Positions 40,742 to 48,539 of a stretch of DNA of 56,569 nucleotides are shown here, piece by piece. Position 1 is the stretch's first letter; each line of letters begins with the position of its first letter. The stretch comes from VGRF01 sp964460485 (lineage in GTDB: Bacteria > Myxococcota_A > UBA9160 > UBA6930). The stretch is taken from NCBI GenBank assembly GCA_964460485.1, contig CAYWRY010000012.1, positions 1 to 56,569 on the forward strand. Reading direction: 5' to 3'. The notes under the pieces were generated by a model. That model was not told where the DNA came from. It did no database searches and worked only from the letters and a program-made list of their open reading frames with translations. A program made the position numbers and the translations under genes.

Positions 40742-41200
40742 TCAGTCGTCGAAGCGCAGCGCGCTCGGGTCCCCGGGTGCGTGCTCGAGCAGCTCGATCA
40801 CGTTGCCGAACGGGTCGCGGCCGTAGGCGAAGCGCCGTGGCGCGGCGCCGAAGGGCGGCGCGTTGAACGCGACGCCGTTCGCGGCGAGGTGGTCGTAGTC
40901 CTTCTGATAGTCGTCGCTGGTGAGCGCGATGTGCGTGATGCCGAGCCGGTTGACGGGACGCCTCGGCGTTCCGGCCTGCGCGTCCTGGAACTCGAACAGC
41001 TCGAGGCAGGAGTTGCCCTTGCGGATCATCCGCACCTTGCACGCCGCATTGGAGACGCCAAACGCCTCGTTCATCGGCGCATAGCCGGGCGGCAGCTCCG
41101 CCTCCATCACGACGCGGAAGCCGACCACGCCGCAATAGAAGTCGAGCGCGCGCTGCATGCTGGGAACTGCGAGCGCGGCGTGATGGAGACCGAGGATCAT
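40742..41200 (-). CDS. VOC family (glyoxalase/dioxygenase-like) protein
   Basis: The 152-residue product is a single VOC protein with two beta-alpha-beta3 modules: MILGLHHAALAVPSMQRALDFYCGVVGF, then GITHIALTSDDYQKDYDHL and RDPFGNVIELLEH. The metal ligands His (LHHAAL), Glu, His (ITHIAL) and Glu (VIELLE) can be placed. It resembles lactoylglutathione-lyase-like proteins of catabolic clusters. It converges on the TetR gene. Confidence 0.83.
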   Translation of the reverse strand: MILGLHHAALAVPSMQRALDFYCGVVGFRVVMEAELPPGYAPMNEAFGVSNAACKVRMIRKGNSCLELFEFQDAQAGTPRRPVNRLGITHIALTSDDYQKDYDHLAANGVAFNAPPFGAAPRRFAYGRDPFGNVIELLEHAPGDPSALRFDD

Positions 41201-41323
41201 GGGCGCCTCCGAGCGGGGAGGGCGCAGCCTAGTGCAGGCACTGCGCCCGCCGCGCTGGAGCCGCAGGAGGCGCGGATTCTCCACGCTCGCGAGCCCGCGT
41301 CCGCTCCCGGACGTCGCCCCGGG

Positions 41324-42478
41324 TCACAGCCCTGCGGTGGGTGCCCCCAGGACCTCGAGCTTGCGCCGCACCGCGCTGCGCAGGTCCTCGTCGTCCGCCA
41401 GCTCGATCGCGCGCTCGAAGGCCTCTCGCGCCCTCTCGGGCCGGCCCAGCTCGCGGTAGCTCATGCCGAGGAGCGAGTGGAACGCCGGATCCACGTCCCG
41501 GCGCTCGAGCGCCGCACGCGACTCGCGCAGCGCCTGGTCGAAATCGCCCCGCACGTAGGCCGCCTTCGCCAGCTCGTAGTGGTAGTAGGGATTCTGCGCG
41601 CGGTAGGACGCGATGCGGCGCTGGTACCAGCGCGCGAGATCCGCGCGACCCTCGCGGGCGTGGAGGATCGCGAGGTTGCTCATCGCAGCGGATTCGTTCG
41701 GGTCGACGCGCAGCGCCTCGAGGTAGCTCGCCTCCGCGCGCGCCGCGTCGCCCTGCCGCCGATACCAGGCGCCGAGATTCACCCAGGCCTGCGAGAGCGT
41801 GCGGTCCATGGCGAGGGCGCGGCGGAAGAGCTCGAACGCGCCCGGTGCGTCGCCGGCCTGGAGCCGCTCGACACCGAGGTTGCTGTAGTAGTGGGCCGCG
41901 GCGCGCTCGTCCGAGATCGCGCGGCGCGGATAGCCCGCACGGAACTCGGCCATGTTGAAGTCGACCACGTGCTGGACGCCGGCTTGGGTGGTCACCAGCA
42001 CGTTGATGTGTCGACTGAGCACGAAGGCGTCGTCCCCCGCGGTCCAGCTCGGCGGGACGTCCACCTCCTGGTAGCTGGCGTTCAGGCCGAGCGGTCGGGC
42101 GAAGGCGACGAGCAAGCTCGTGAAGGAGAGGCAGTTGCCGCGCAGGGCGTGGAAGGTCTCTCGAGCGGAGCGCGTCTCGTCGGCGTAGTCGACGCGGAAG
42201 TCGGGGTTCAACACCACCGCCGCGACCAGCTGGCGCAGCCTCAGAGGCTCGCTGTCGGCCGTGACCGAGCGTGCGAGGAACGCGTGCATCGCCTGGTCGA
42301 GCGTCATGAAGCCGCTCTCCGCGAAGGAGAGGCCTTTCGCGGACGGGATCTCGACGAGGTCCGCTCTGGCGTCCACGGCGGCCGGCGTAGCCGGCAGCGC
42401 TGCGCACGCCGAGAACAGCCCGGCTGCAGCGAGGGACACGAGCGCATCTCGTCGGCGCACGGGCTGGGAGAGCGGCAT
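41324..42478 (-). CDS. Predicted lipoprotein: transglutaminase-like domain plus TPR repeats
   Basis: The 384-residue product has a twin-arginine-like start (RRRDALVSLAAAGLFSAC) with a possible lipobox Cys near residue 25. Then comes a transglutaminase-like domain (about 60-190: LRGNCLSFTSLLVAFARPLGL with the Cys, RHINVLVTT with the His and HVVDFN with the Asp). About five TPR repeats follow (about 195-370: AAAHYYSNLGVERLQAGDAPGAFELFRRAL, QAWVNLGAWYRRQGD). It is probably anchored in the envelope; function unknown. It stands alone between the VOC gene and the thiolase operon. Confidence 0.75.
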   Translation of the reverse strand: MPLSQPVRRRDALVSLAAAGLFSACAALPATPAAVDARADLVEIPSAKGLSFAESGFMTLDQAMHAFLARSVTADSEPLRLRQLVAAVVLNPDFRVDYADETRSARETFHALRGNCLSFTSLLVAFARPLGLNASYQEVDVPPSWTAGDDAFVLSRHINVLVTTQAGVQHVVDFNMAEFRAGYPRRAISDERAAAHYYSNLGVERLQAGDAPGAFELFRRALAMDRTLSQAWVNLGAWYRRQGDAARAEASYLEALRVDPNESAAMSNLAILHAREGRADLARWYQRRIASYRAQNPYYHYELAKAAYVRGDFDQALRESRAALERRDVDPAFHSLLGMSYRELGRPERAREAFERAIELADDEDLRSAVRRKLEVLGAPTAGL

Positions 42479-42608
42479 GGGCTCCTCCGTCGCGGACGTG
42501 ACCGATGGTAGGGCGTGCGGCGGCGCCCGCGAGCGGTCCCGTGCTGCGCAGGGAGGTCTGCGCCGCTGGATGCCGCGCCTTGCCGGGGTCGCCCAGCCCG
42601 GCGTGCGC

Positions 42609-43775
42609 TCACGGGCTCGCGAGGATCGCGCCCGCCATTCCCGACGACAGGAGCACCCGCTGCGCGCCCGCGACCTGGTTCGCCGCGCTGCCGCGGATCT
42701 GCCGCACGCCTTCCGTGACGAGGTTCATGCCGTGGATGTAGGCCTCGCCGCCGTGCCCGCCGTGCGTGTTGGTGGGGATCGAGCCCGTCAGCTCGCAGTG
42801 CCCGTCTGCCACGAAGTCCTTGGCCTCGCCGTGGCCGCAGAAGCCGAACGCCTCCAACTGCTTCATCACGTTGGGCGTGAACGCGTCGTAGAGCAGTGCG
42901 ACCCGCACGTCGCGCGGCCCGAGACCGCTCTGCGCCCAGAGGCGCCTCGCCGTTCCCACCGCTTCCGGCATCACGGTGAGGTCGGCGTGATAGTAGTTCG
43001 AGATCACCTCCACCTCGGCCGGGATCGACTGGGCGGCGGCGACGACCCGAGCCGGTCGCTGGCGCAGGTCGCGCGCGCGCTCGAGCGTCGTGATCACGGC
43101 GGCGGCTGCGCCCGCGTTCTCCTGGCAGCAGTCGAGCAGGCGCAGCACGGGCTCGACGATCCAGCGCGACGCCTGATGGTCCTCCAGCGAGATCGGCTTG
43201 CCGTGAAAGATCGCGGCCGGGTTCGTCGCCGCGTGCTTTCGCTGCAGCACGGCGATGCGCCCGAAGTCGCGGTTCGTGACGCCGCATTCGTGCATGTAAC
43301 GCTGGATGGCGAGCGCGGCCCAGGTCGCGGGCGCCTGCGCACCGAACGGCATGCACCAGAGCAGCGAGCCCGTGCCGCTGCCAGGCTGCCACGCGCCGCC
43401 CGCCTGCGGCTGGCCGTAGCGGTAGGCGGCGCCCTGATTGATCGCGCGCCAGATCAACACTGCCTCGCACGCGCCCGCGGCCACTGCCGCCGCCGCCTGG
43501 TAGAGCGTGCCGATCGCGCCGGCGCCGCCACCGGGCACGCGGCTCGTATAGGCGAGGTCGCGCACACCGAGCGCCCGGCACAAGCCGATCTCGTCCACCG
43601 GGTCGAGCGTGTAGGTGATCATGCCGTCGACGTCGGAGGGCGCGATGCCGGCGTCGTTCAACGCAGCGAGCGCGGCCTCCGCCGCGAGCTGCGCCTCGCT
43701 GCGCGCGTCGCGCCGCGCGTAGCTCGTCTGTCCGATGCCTGCGATCGCCACGGCGCGCCCGACGCGGCCGAACAT
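42609..43775 (-). CDS. Thiolase-fold protein lacking the nucleophilic cysteine (Ltp2-like aldolase?)
   Basis: The 388-residue product is of the SCP-x/lipid-transfer thiolase group (VAIAGIGQTSYARRDARSEAQLA, NTHGGHGGEAYIHGMN). Where other thiolases have the active Cys, the sequence is SRVPGGGAGAIGTL, without cysteine. This is seen in Ltp2-type retro-aldolases that work with DUF35 proteins on steroid side-chain CoA thioesters. The ATG overlaps the DUF35 stop (ATGA), which fits such a complex. It is the last gene of a four-gene operon with amidohydrolase, CaiB and DUF35. The aldolase role is inference. Confidence 0.82.
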   Translation of the reverse strand: MFGRVGRAVAIAGIGQTSYARRDARSEAQLAAEAALAALNDAGIAPSDVDGMITYTLDPVDEIGLCRALGVRDLAYTSRVPGGGAGAIGTLYQAAAAVAAGACEAVLIWRAINQGAAYRYGQPQAGGAWQPGSGTGSLLWCMPFGAQAPATWAALAIQRYMHECGVTNRDFGRIAVLQRKHAATNPAAIFHGKPISLEDHQASRWIVEPVLRLLDCCQENAGAAAAVITTLERARDLRQRPARVVAAAQSIPAEVEVISNYYHADLTVMPEAVGTARRLWAQSGLGPRDVRVALLYDAFTPNVMKQLEAFGFCGHGEAKDFVADGHCELTGSIPTNTHGGHGGEAYIHGMNLVTEGVRQIRGSAANQVAGAQRVLLSSGMAGAILASP

Positions 43776-44185
43776 CAGGCGCTCGGCTCGGGGTGGAACA
43801 CGGGCACGGCGTGACCGCCCAGCGTCGGCTCGAAGCCGACGCGCACGCGCAGCCCGTTGCGCATCGCCTCGGGGGCGACGCCGACCACGTTCGAGACGAG
43901 CCGCAAGCCCTCGTCGAGCTGGATCAGCGCGACGACGGGCGGCTCGGCGAAGCCGATCGGCGCGGGATGCCGCGGCACGATCCAGCTCCACACCTCGCCG
44001 CGCCCCGAGAGGCGCGCGACCTCGCGCGCGAGGCTGTGGCAGCGCGGGCACATCGGCCGCGGCGGGTGCGCGAGCGCGCCGCACGCCCCGCAGCGCTGCG
44101 CGACCAGCTCGTCGCGCTCGCACGCCTCCCAGAAGAACGCGTTGTCCGCCGTGAGGATCGGCGCCGGCCGCGTCGGCTCGCTCAT
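43775..44185 (-). CDS. DUF35 OB-fold protein with zinc ribbon
   Basis: The 136-residue product has the zinc ribbon CGACGALAHPPRPMCPRC near residues 32-49 and the OB-fold after it (GEVWSWIVPRHPAPIGF, VVALIQLDEGLRLVSNVVG). It lies between a double CaiB gene (25-base gap) and a thiolase-fold gene (four-base overlap). It probably forms one enzyme with the thiolase-fold protein, supplying the acyl-CoA site. Confidence 0.87.
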   Translation of the reverse strand: MSEPTRPAPILTADNAFFWEACERDELVAQRCGACGALAHPPRPMCPRCHSLAREVARLSGRGEVWSWIVPRHPAPIGFAEPPVVALIQLDEGLRLVSNVVGVAPEAMRNGLRVRVGFEPTLGGHAVPVFHPEPSA

Positions 44186-44210
44186 CGCATCCGTCCCGGT
44201 GGTCTCGACG

Positions 44211-46733
44211 TCACGGCTCGTTCGCCGCGGGCTTCGGCAGCCACTTGCTCGGGATGACGACGCGGTGCGGCTTGCCCGGCTCCCAGTCGAGCACGCAGCT
44301 CGCGCAGAGCGAGTCGATCTCGGCCGGCGCGTAGCCGAGCTCGCGCAGGATCTCGCGGCTGTGCTGGCCGACGATCAAGGGCGGGCCCTGCACGCGCCCC
44401 GGCGTCTCGCTGAAATCGCAGAGCAGGCCGATCTGGTCGAGCTTGCCGACGAAGGGGTGCGCGTACGAGGCGGTCCAGCCGCGCGCGCGCAGCTCCGCGT
44501 CGTCGTGCAGCCCGAGCGCGAACTCGGGGTCGCAGATCTCGCACGGCACGCCGGCGGCGTCCAGCGCGGCGAACGCCTCGCGCGCACTGCGCTGCGCGAA
44601 GCGCGCTGCGAGCGCCTCCGCGAGCGCGGCGTCGTGCTTCGCGCGTGCGGCCTCGCTCGCGAAGCGCGCGTCGTGCGCCAGCTCGGCGGCGCCGAGCGCG
44701 GCGGCGAGGCGCGCGAACGCGTCGTCGCCCGGCGCCAGCACGCACAGCCAGCCGTCGCGCGCCTCGTAGAGACGGTTCAGCGCCGAGCAGCCGGTCTGCG
44801 TCGCGTCGGTGCGCGGGCGCTCGAAGCCGGAGCCGTCCGGGCGCGCGACCGCGTAGCTCGTGTTCAGCAGCTGCGCGTAGACGATCGAGGTGTCGCAGAA
44901 CTGCCCCTCGCCGCAGCGGTCGCGCTCGCGCAGCGCCTGCAGGATCGCGATCGCGGACAGGAAGCCGTTGCCCGTGTCGCCGAGCGAGCAGAAGCTCCAC
45001 ATCGGCTTTCCGCCGCGGCCCATGCCGCCGTCTTCCCACTGGGTGCCCGCGAGGCAGCCGCCGGTCTGGTCGTTGCCGGGCAGATGCGCGCGCGGGCCGT
45101 TCTCGAAGCCGCGCGTGTGGCAGTAGACCAGGTGCGGATTCACGCGGCGCAGGCTCTCGTAGTCCACGCCGATCCGCTTCGCGGCGTCGTAGCGCATGTT
45201 GTGCTGCACCACGTCGGCGCGCGCGACCAGCTCGTGGAGGATCCGCATCGCGCGCGAGTCCTTGAGATCGAGCCCGATGCTGCGCTTGCCGCGATTCGCC
45301 ATGTAGGCGATGTGGTTGGCGTGCCAGTAGATGTCGTAGAGCGCGTTGATCTTGATGACGTTCGCGCCGAGGTCGCCGAGCAGCTGCGTGCCGAACGGTC
45401 CCGCGATCGCGAGCCCGAGGTCGAGCACCGTGATGCCCTCGAGCGGCGCGCGCAGCGCGCGGCCCGTCGTCGGTGCCGCCGGCGCCGGGGCCGCTGCGAG
45501 CGCCGCCGCCTCCGCCTTCACCTGCGCGGTGTGCGCGCCGGGCTTCGCAGGGGGCGCGCCGATGCGCGCGGGATTGTTCGCGAGTCGAATCACGCTGCCG
45601 ACTTGGCGGATCGCGCCCAGCTCCGGGTCCTGCACTTCGATGACGCAGCCGTCGGCGAGCAGCAGCGGGTCGGCGAGCGACTCCTCCGGCGAGCGAACGG
45701 CCTGGATCGTCATGCCCGCCGCCGCCGCGGCGTCGACCCAGGCCTGCGCGGGGAAGCGCTTCACTGCCTCGGCGAGGATCGGCTGGTAGTGCTGCATCAC
45801 CACCAGCTCGCCCGGCGCGGTGCCGAAGCGATCCGGATCCTTCTTCGCGGCGAGGTCCGGCGTGGCGCTGAGCCGCTCGCCCGCCGACGCCGAGAGCAGG
45901 AAGCGCGGGTTCGGCACCCAGTTGTGGATCCAGCGCCCGTCGGCGCATTCGAAGTGCCCCTTCGGCGAGCGCGCGCCCAGGATCCAGGAGTCGAAGTCCT
46001 TGGCCTCGACGTGCTCGGCGCGCTGCCACACGCCGCTCGCGCAGGCGAGCGCGCCCTGGAGCAGCGACGTCTCCACCCACTGCCCGCGGCCGGTGATTTC
46101 CCGGGCGCGCAGCGCGGCGTGGATGCCGAGCGTCGCCGCGAAGAACGCGCCGAGGCTCGGATAGAACGAGGCGGGGAAGACCGGGCCGGGCCGCGGCGGG
46201 CCTTGTACCTGCGCGTAGCAGTGCTCCAGGTGCTCGAACGGATCGGGCCTGCGCGCCATGTGGTTCAGCGCGCCCTCGGGCCAGCCGCGCTGCTCGTAGT
46301 GGAGCCCGGTGCGCGCGGCGACGAGCGAGTCGAAGCCCGGGCGCGCGGAGTGTCGGCTGTTGCGGCCGTAGCCGGTGATCGAGCAGTAGACAAGGCGCGG
46401 GTTGGCGGCGGCGAGCGTCGCGTAGTCGACGCCGAGCCTCTCGGTCGTGGCGGGCGCGAAGCTCTCGACCAGCACGTCGGCGTGACGCGCGAGCGCGCGG
46501 AAGGCCGCGAGATCCTCGGCGTTCTTCAGGTCGAGCACGGCGCTGCGCTTGCCGCGCTGCCACGCGCGGTAGCCGAGCTGCGCGCGGAACGGGTCGCCGC
46601 TCGGCGGCTCGATCTTCGTCACGTCGGCGCCCGAGTCCGCGAGCAGCATCGCCGTCATCGGCCCGGCGATGCCCCAGGACAGGTCGAGCACGCGAAGGCC
46701 CGCCAGCGCGGGCGCTCCCTTCATCGCCTTCAC
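44211..46733 (-). CDS. Tandem CaiB/BaiF family CoA-transferase (two fused copies)
   Basis: The 840-residue product (GTG at 46733, or ATG at 46724) holds two family III CoA-transferase domains. The first, about 8-395, has LRVLDLSWGIAGPMTAMLLADSGADVTKIE and Asp135 in RPGFDSLVAARTG. After an Ala/Pro linker (about 400-428) the second, about 430-835, has ITVLDLGLAIAGPFGTQLLGDLGANVIKI and Asp555 in PGNDQTGG. Both catalytic Asp candidates are kept, so both halves may be active or form an internal dimer. It would activate an acid by CoA transfer. It is the second gene of the MarR-linked operon. Confidence 0.88.
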   Translation of the reverse strand: MKAMKGAPALAGLRVLDLSWGIAGPMTAMLLADSGADVTKIEPPSGDPFRAQLGYRAWQRGKRSAVLDLKNAEDLAAFRALARHADVLVESFAPATTERLGVDYATLAAANPRLVYCSITGYGRNSRHSARPGFDSLVAARTGLHYEQRGWPEGALNHMARRPDPFEHLEHCYAQVQGPPRPGPVFPASFYPSLGAFFAATLGIHAALRAREITGRGQWVETSLLQGALACASGVWQRAEHVEAKDFDSWILGARSPKGHFECADGRWIHNWVPNPRFLLSASAGERLSATPDLAAKKDPDRFGTAPGELVVMQHYQPILAEAVKRFPAQAWVDAAAAAGMTIQAVRSPEESLADPLLLADGCVIEVQDPELGAIRQVGSVIRLANNPARIGAPPAKPGAHTAQVKAEAAALAAAPAPAAPTTGRALRAPLEGITVLDLGLAIAGPFGTQLLGDLGANVIKINALYDIYWHANHIAYMANRGKRSIGLDLKDSRAMRILHELVARADVVQHNMRYDAAKRIGVDYESLRRVNPHLVYCHTRGFENGPRAHLPGNDQTGGCLAGTQWEDGGMGRGGKPMWSFCSLGDTGNGFLSAIAILQALRERDRCGEGQFCDTSIVYAQLLNTSYAVARPDGSGFERPRTDATQTGCSALNRLYEARDGWLCVLAPGDDAFARLAAALGAAELAHDARFASEAARAKHDAALAEALAARFAQRSAREAFAALDAAGVPCEICDPEFALGLHDDAELRARGWTASYAHPFVGKLDQIGLLCDFSETPGRVQGPPLIVGQHSREILRELGYAPAEIDSLCASCVLDWEPGKPHRVVIPSKWLPKPAANEP

Positions 46734-46760
46734 GCTTTTTCTCCCGCCGCGCTTCGCCGC

Positions 46761-47822
46761 CTAAGCGATTCCATACATGCGCGCGCCGTTCGCCCAGGTG
46801 ATCGCGTGGACCTCGTGCTCGGGAACGCCCGCGAACTGCTTCAGGATCTTCTCGCCTGCGTTGGGCCAGTTGCACACCGGGTGCGGGAAGTCGGTCGACC
46901 ACAGCACGTTCTCGACGCCGATCGCGTGGCGCTGCTCCACGCCCTCCGGTTCGTGCACGAAGGTCACCGCCATCTGTCGCTTGAAGTAAGTGCTCGGCAA
47001 CTCCTTCACGCCCGGGAACACGTAGTGGTGGTGCATGCGCGAGTCGAGGTAGCGGATGAAGCCGGGCAGCCAGAACAGCCCCGGCTCGACGAACACCACG
47101 CGCAGCCGCGGGTGCCGCTCGAGCACGCCGGTGAGGATGTACCAGGAGAGGGTCTCGGCGATCGCGAATCCGGGCTGCGCGGTGAAGATGCCCTTCTGCG
47201 GCGTGGGATCGCGGCGGAACACGTCCCAGAGCGACTCCTTCAGCGTGAGGTGGTTCGCGACCACGACGCCGGTCTCCTCGAACGCGCTCCAGAGCGGCTC
47301 GTAGCGCGCGTCGTGGTAGTCGGGCATGCCGACCTCGCTCGGGAAGTTCGGGATCTGGATCGAGCGCGCGCCCAGGCCGGCGAGGCGATGGATCTCGCGT
47401 ACCGCGTAGTCGATCTCGATCAACGGCAGTTGGTAGGTGATCAGGATGCGCTTCGGGTTCACCGACGCGAACTGCCAGAGCGTGTCGTTGTAGGCGGTGG
47501 CGCACTCCTTCCAGTGGGCGCCGACCTGATAGACCTTGCTGGTGAAGTCGAACTCCGAGTACATCACCTCGCACTCGACGCCGTCGGCGTCCATCGCCGC
47601 GAGGCGGGCTCTCGGGTCGAAGTAGCCGGGGTGCCGCGCGGCCTCGAGGTCGACGAAGTCCTCGAGCTCGAGCTTCTGGCCGGCCTGCAGCTGATCGCGG
47701 CGGGCGTCGAACTTTGCCATGCCCGCGTCCCAGTCGGCGTGGAGCCGCGCGGCCAGGTTCTTCTTCACCTGGTCCGACAGGATCACGCAGTGGGAATCGG
47801 CGGAGAACAGGCGGCGGGCCAT
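46761..47822 (-). CDS. Amidohydrolase-2 family (ACMSD-like) metal-dependent hydrolase
   Basis: The 353-residue product begins LFSADSHC, a variant of the D-x-H metal motif, and has NHLTLKESLWDVF, VVFVEPGLFWLPGFIRYLD and VLWSTDFPHP with the late Asp. This layout is the amidohydrolase_2 group of decarboxylases and hydrolases, common in catabolic clusters. It heads an operon with CaiB, DUF35 and thiolase-fold genes and is divergent from a MarR gene. A promoter with a candidate MarR operator lies just upstream. Confidence 0.86.
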   Translation of the reverse strand: MARRLFSADSHCVILSDQVKKNLAARLHADWDAGMAKFDARRDQLQAGQKLELEDFVDLEAARHPGYFDPRARLAAMDADGVECEVMYSEFDFTSKVYQVGAHWKECATAYNDTLWQFASVNPKRILITYQLPLIEIDYAVREIHRLAGLGARSIQIPNFPSEVGMPDYHDARYEPLWSAFEETGVVVANHLTLKESLWDVFRRDPTPQKGIFTAQPGFAIAETLSWYILTGVLERHPRLRVVFVEPGLFWLPGFIRYLDSRMHHHYVFPGVKELPSTYFKRQMAVTFVHEPEGVEQRHAIGVENVLWSTDFPHPVCNWPNAGEKILKQFAGVPEHEVHAITWANGARMYGIA

Positions 47823-47848
47823 GGGCGCTCCTCGCGGCGGGCGCGAAG

Positions 47849-47878
47849 ATGCTAAAGTGACTTTGCTATCGAGGTCAA
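47849..47878 (-). promoter_or_regulatory. Sigma-70 promoter of the amidohydrolase operon
   Basis: On the minus strand TTGACC (47873-47878) and TAGCAT (47849-47854), 18 bases apart, 27 bases before the amidohydrolase ATG. The 61-base divergent gap is AT-richer than its flanks. Confidence 0.5.
47854..47864. promoter_or_regulatory. Candidate MarR operator
   Basis: AAAGTGACTTT is an 11-base palindrome around a central G. It falls between the -35 and -10 boxes of the amidohydrolase promoter and 20 bases before the MarR ATG, where a bound repressor would block both directions. Confidence 0.45.
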
Positions 47879-47883
47879 GCGCA

Positions 47884-48453
47884 ATGAAGCGGAGCGAGGC
47901 CAGCGGCGTGATGCGGGGGCACCGCGGAGCGGGCGGCGCGGGGCGTGTCCGGGCGGCGCGGTCCGTGCATGCCAGGCTCGGCGAGATGCGCGCTGGCGAC
48001 GCCGACCAGCTCGCGCGGCACCTGCTCGCGCTCTCCACGGCCATCCGCGACCGCATCAGCGCGGGCCTCTTGAAACGCGGCTACGCGCTCGGGCCGGCGA
48101 CCACGCAGGTCTTGCCGAACCTTCCGCTCGCGGGCCTCGGCATGTCGGAGCTGGCGAGCCGCCTGCGGCTCACGCTGCAGCGCACGGGCCAGCTCGTGCA
48201 AGAGCTGGAGAGCGACGGCTACGTGGCGCGCGAGGCCGACCCGAGCGACGGACGGGCGAAGCGCGTCGTCTACACGCGCCGGGGCCGCGCGCTGGTGGCC
48301 GACGCCGACGCCGTGATGGCGCGCGTCAGCGAGGATCTCGCCAAGCAGCTCGGCGCAGCCCGCTTCCGCAGCTTCTGCGCAGCCCTCGCGCAGCTCGACA
48401 CCGCCGTGAACGGCGAGGGGGCCGCGCTCCTGCTCCCGCCCCGGCGGGCCTGA
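47884..48453 (+). CDS. MarR family transcriptional regulator
   Basis: The 189-residue product has the MarR winged helix at about 95-150 (GMSELASRLRLTLQRTGQLVQELESDGYVAREADPSD is read in this frame, with the wing RAKRVVYTRRG). The first 34 residues are Gly/Arg-rich and may not be translated; the ATG of MRAGDADQLARHL is the alternative start. It is divergent from the amidohydrolase/CaiB/DUF35/thiolase operon and probably represses it. A Baeyer-Villiger-type monooxygenase lies 86 bases downstream on the same strand. Confidence 0.85.
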   Translation: MKRSEASGVMRGHRGAGGAGRVRAARSVHARLGEMRAGDADQLARHLLALSTAIRDRISAGLLKRGYALGPATTQVLPNLPLAGLGMSELASRLRLTLQRTGQLVQELESDGYVAREADPSDGRAKRVVYTRRGRALVADADAVMARVSEDLAKQLGAARFRSFCAALAQLDTAVNGEGAALLLPPRRA

Positions 48454-48539
48454 GACGCGTGCGCCGGATTGCGGCAAAATCGCAGCCACATCGCCCCCCG
48501 CGCCGAAGCCTCGCGCTCGGCAGCCAGCAGGAGCCCACG

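Noticed and set aside
48457..48484. ATCGCA before the BVMO gene as part of the GTTACG motif
   Set aside because: The expected upstream position reads GCGTGC, so only half of the motif is present.
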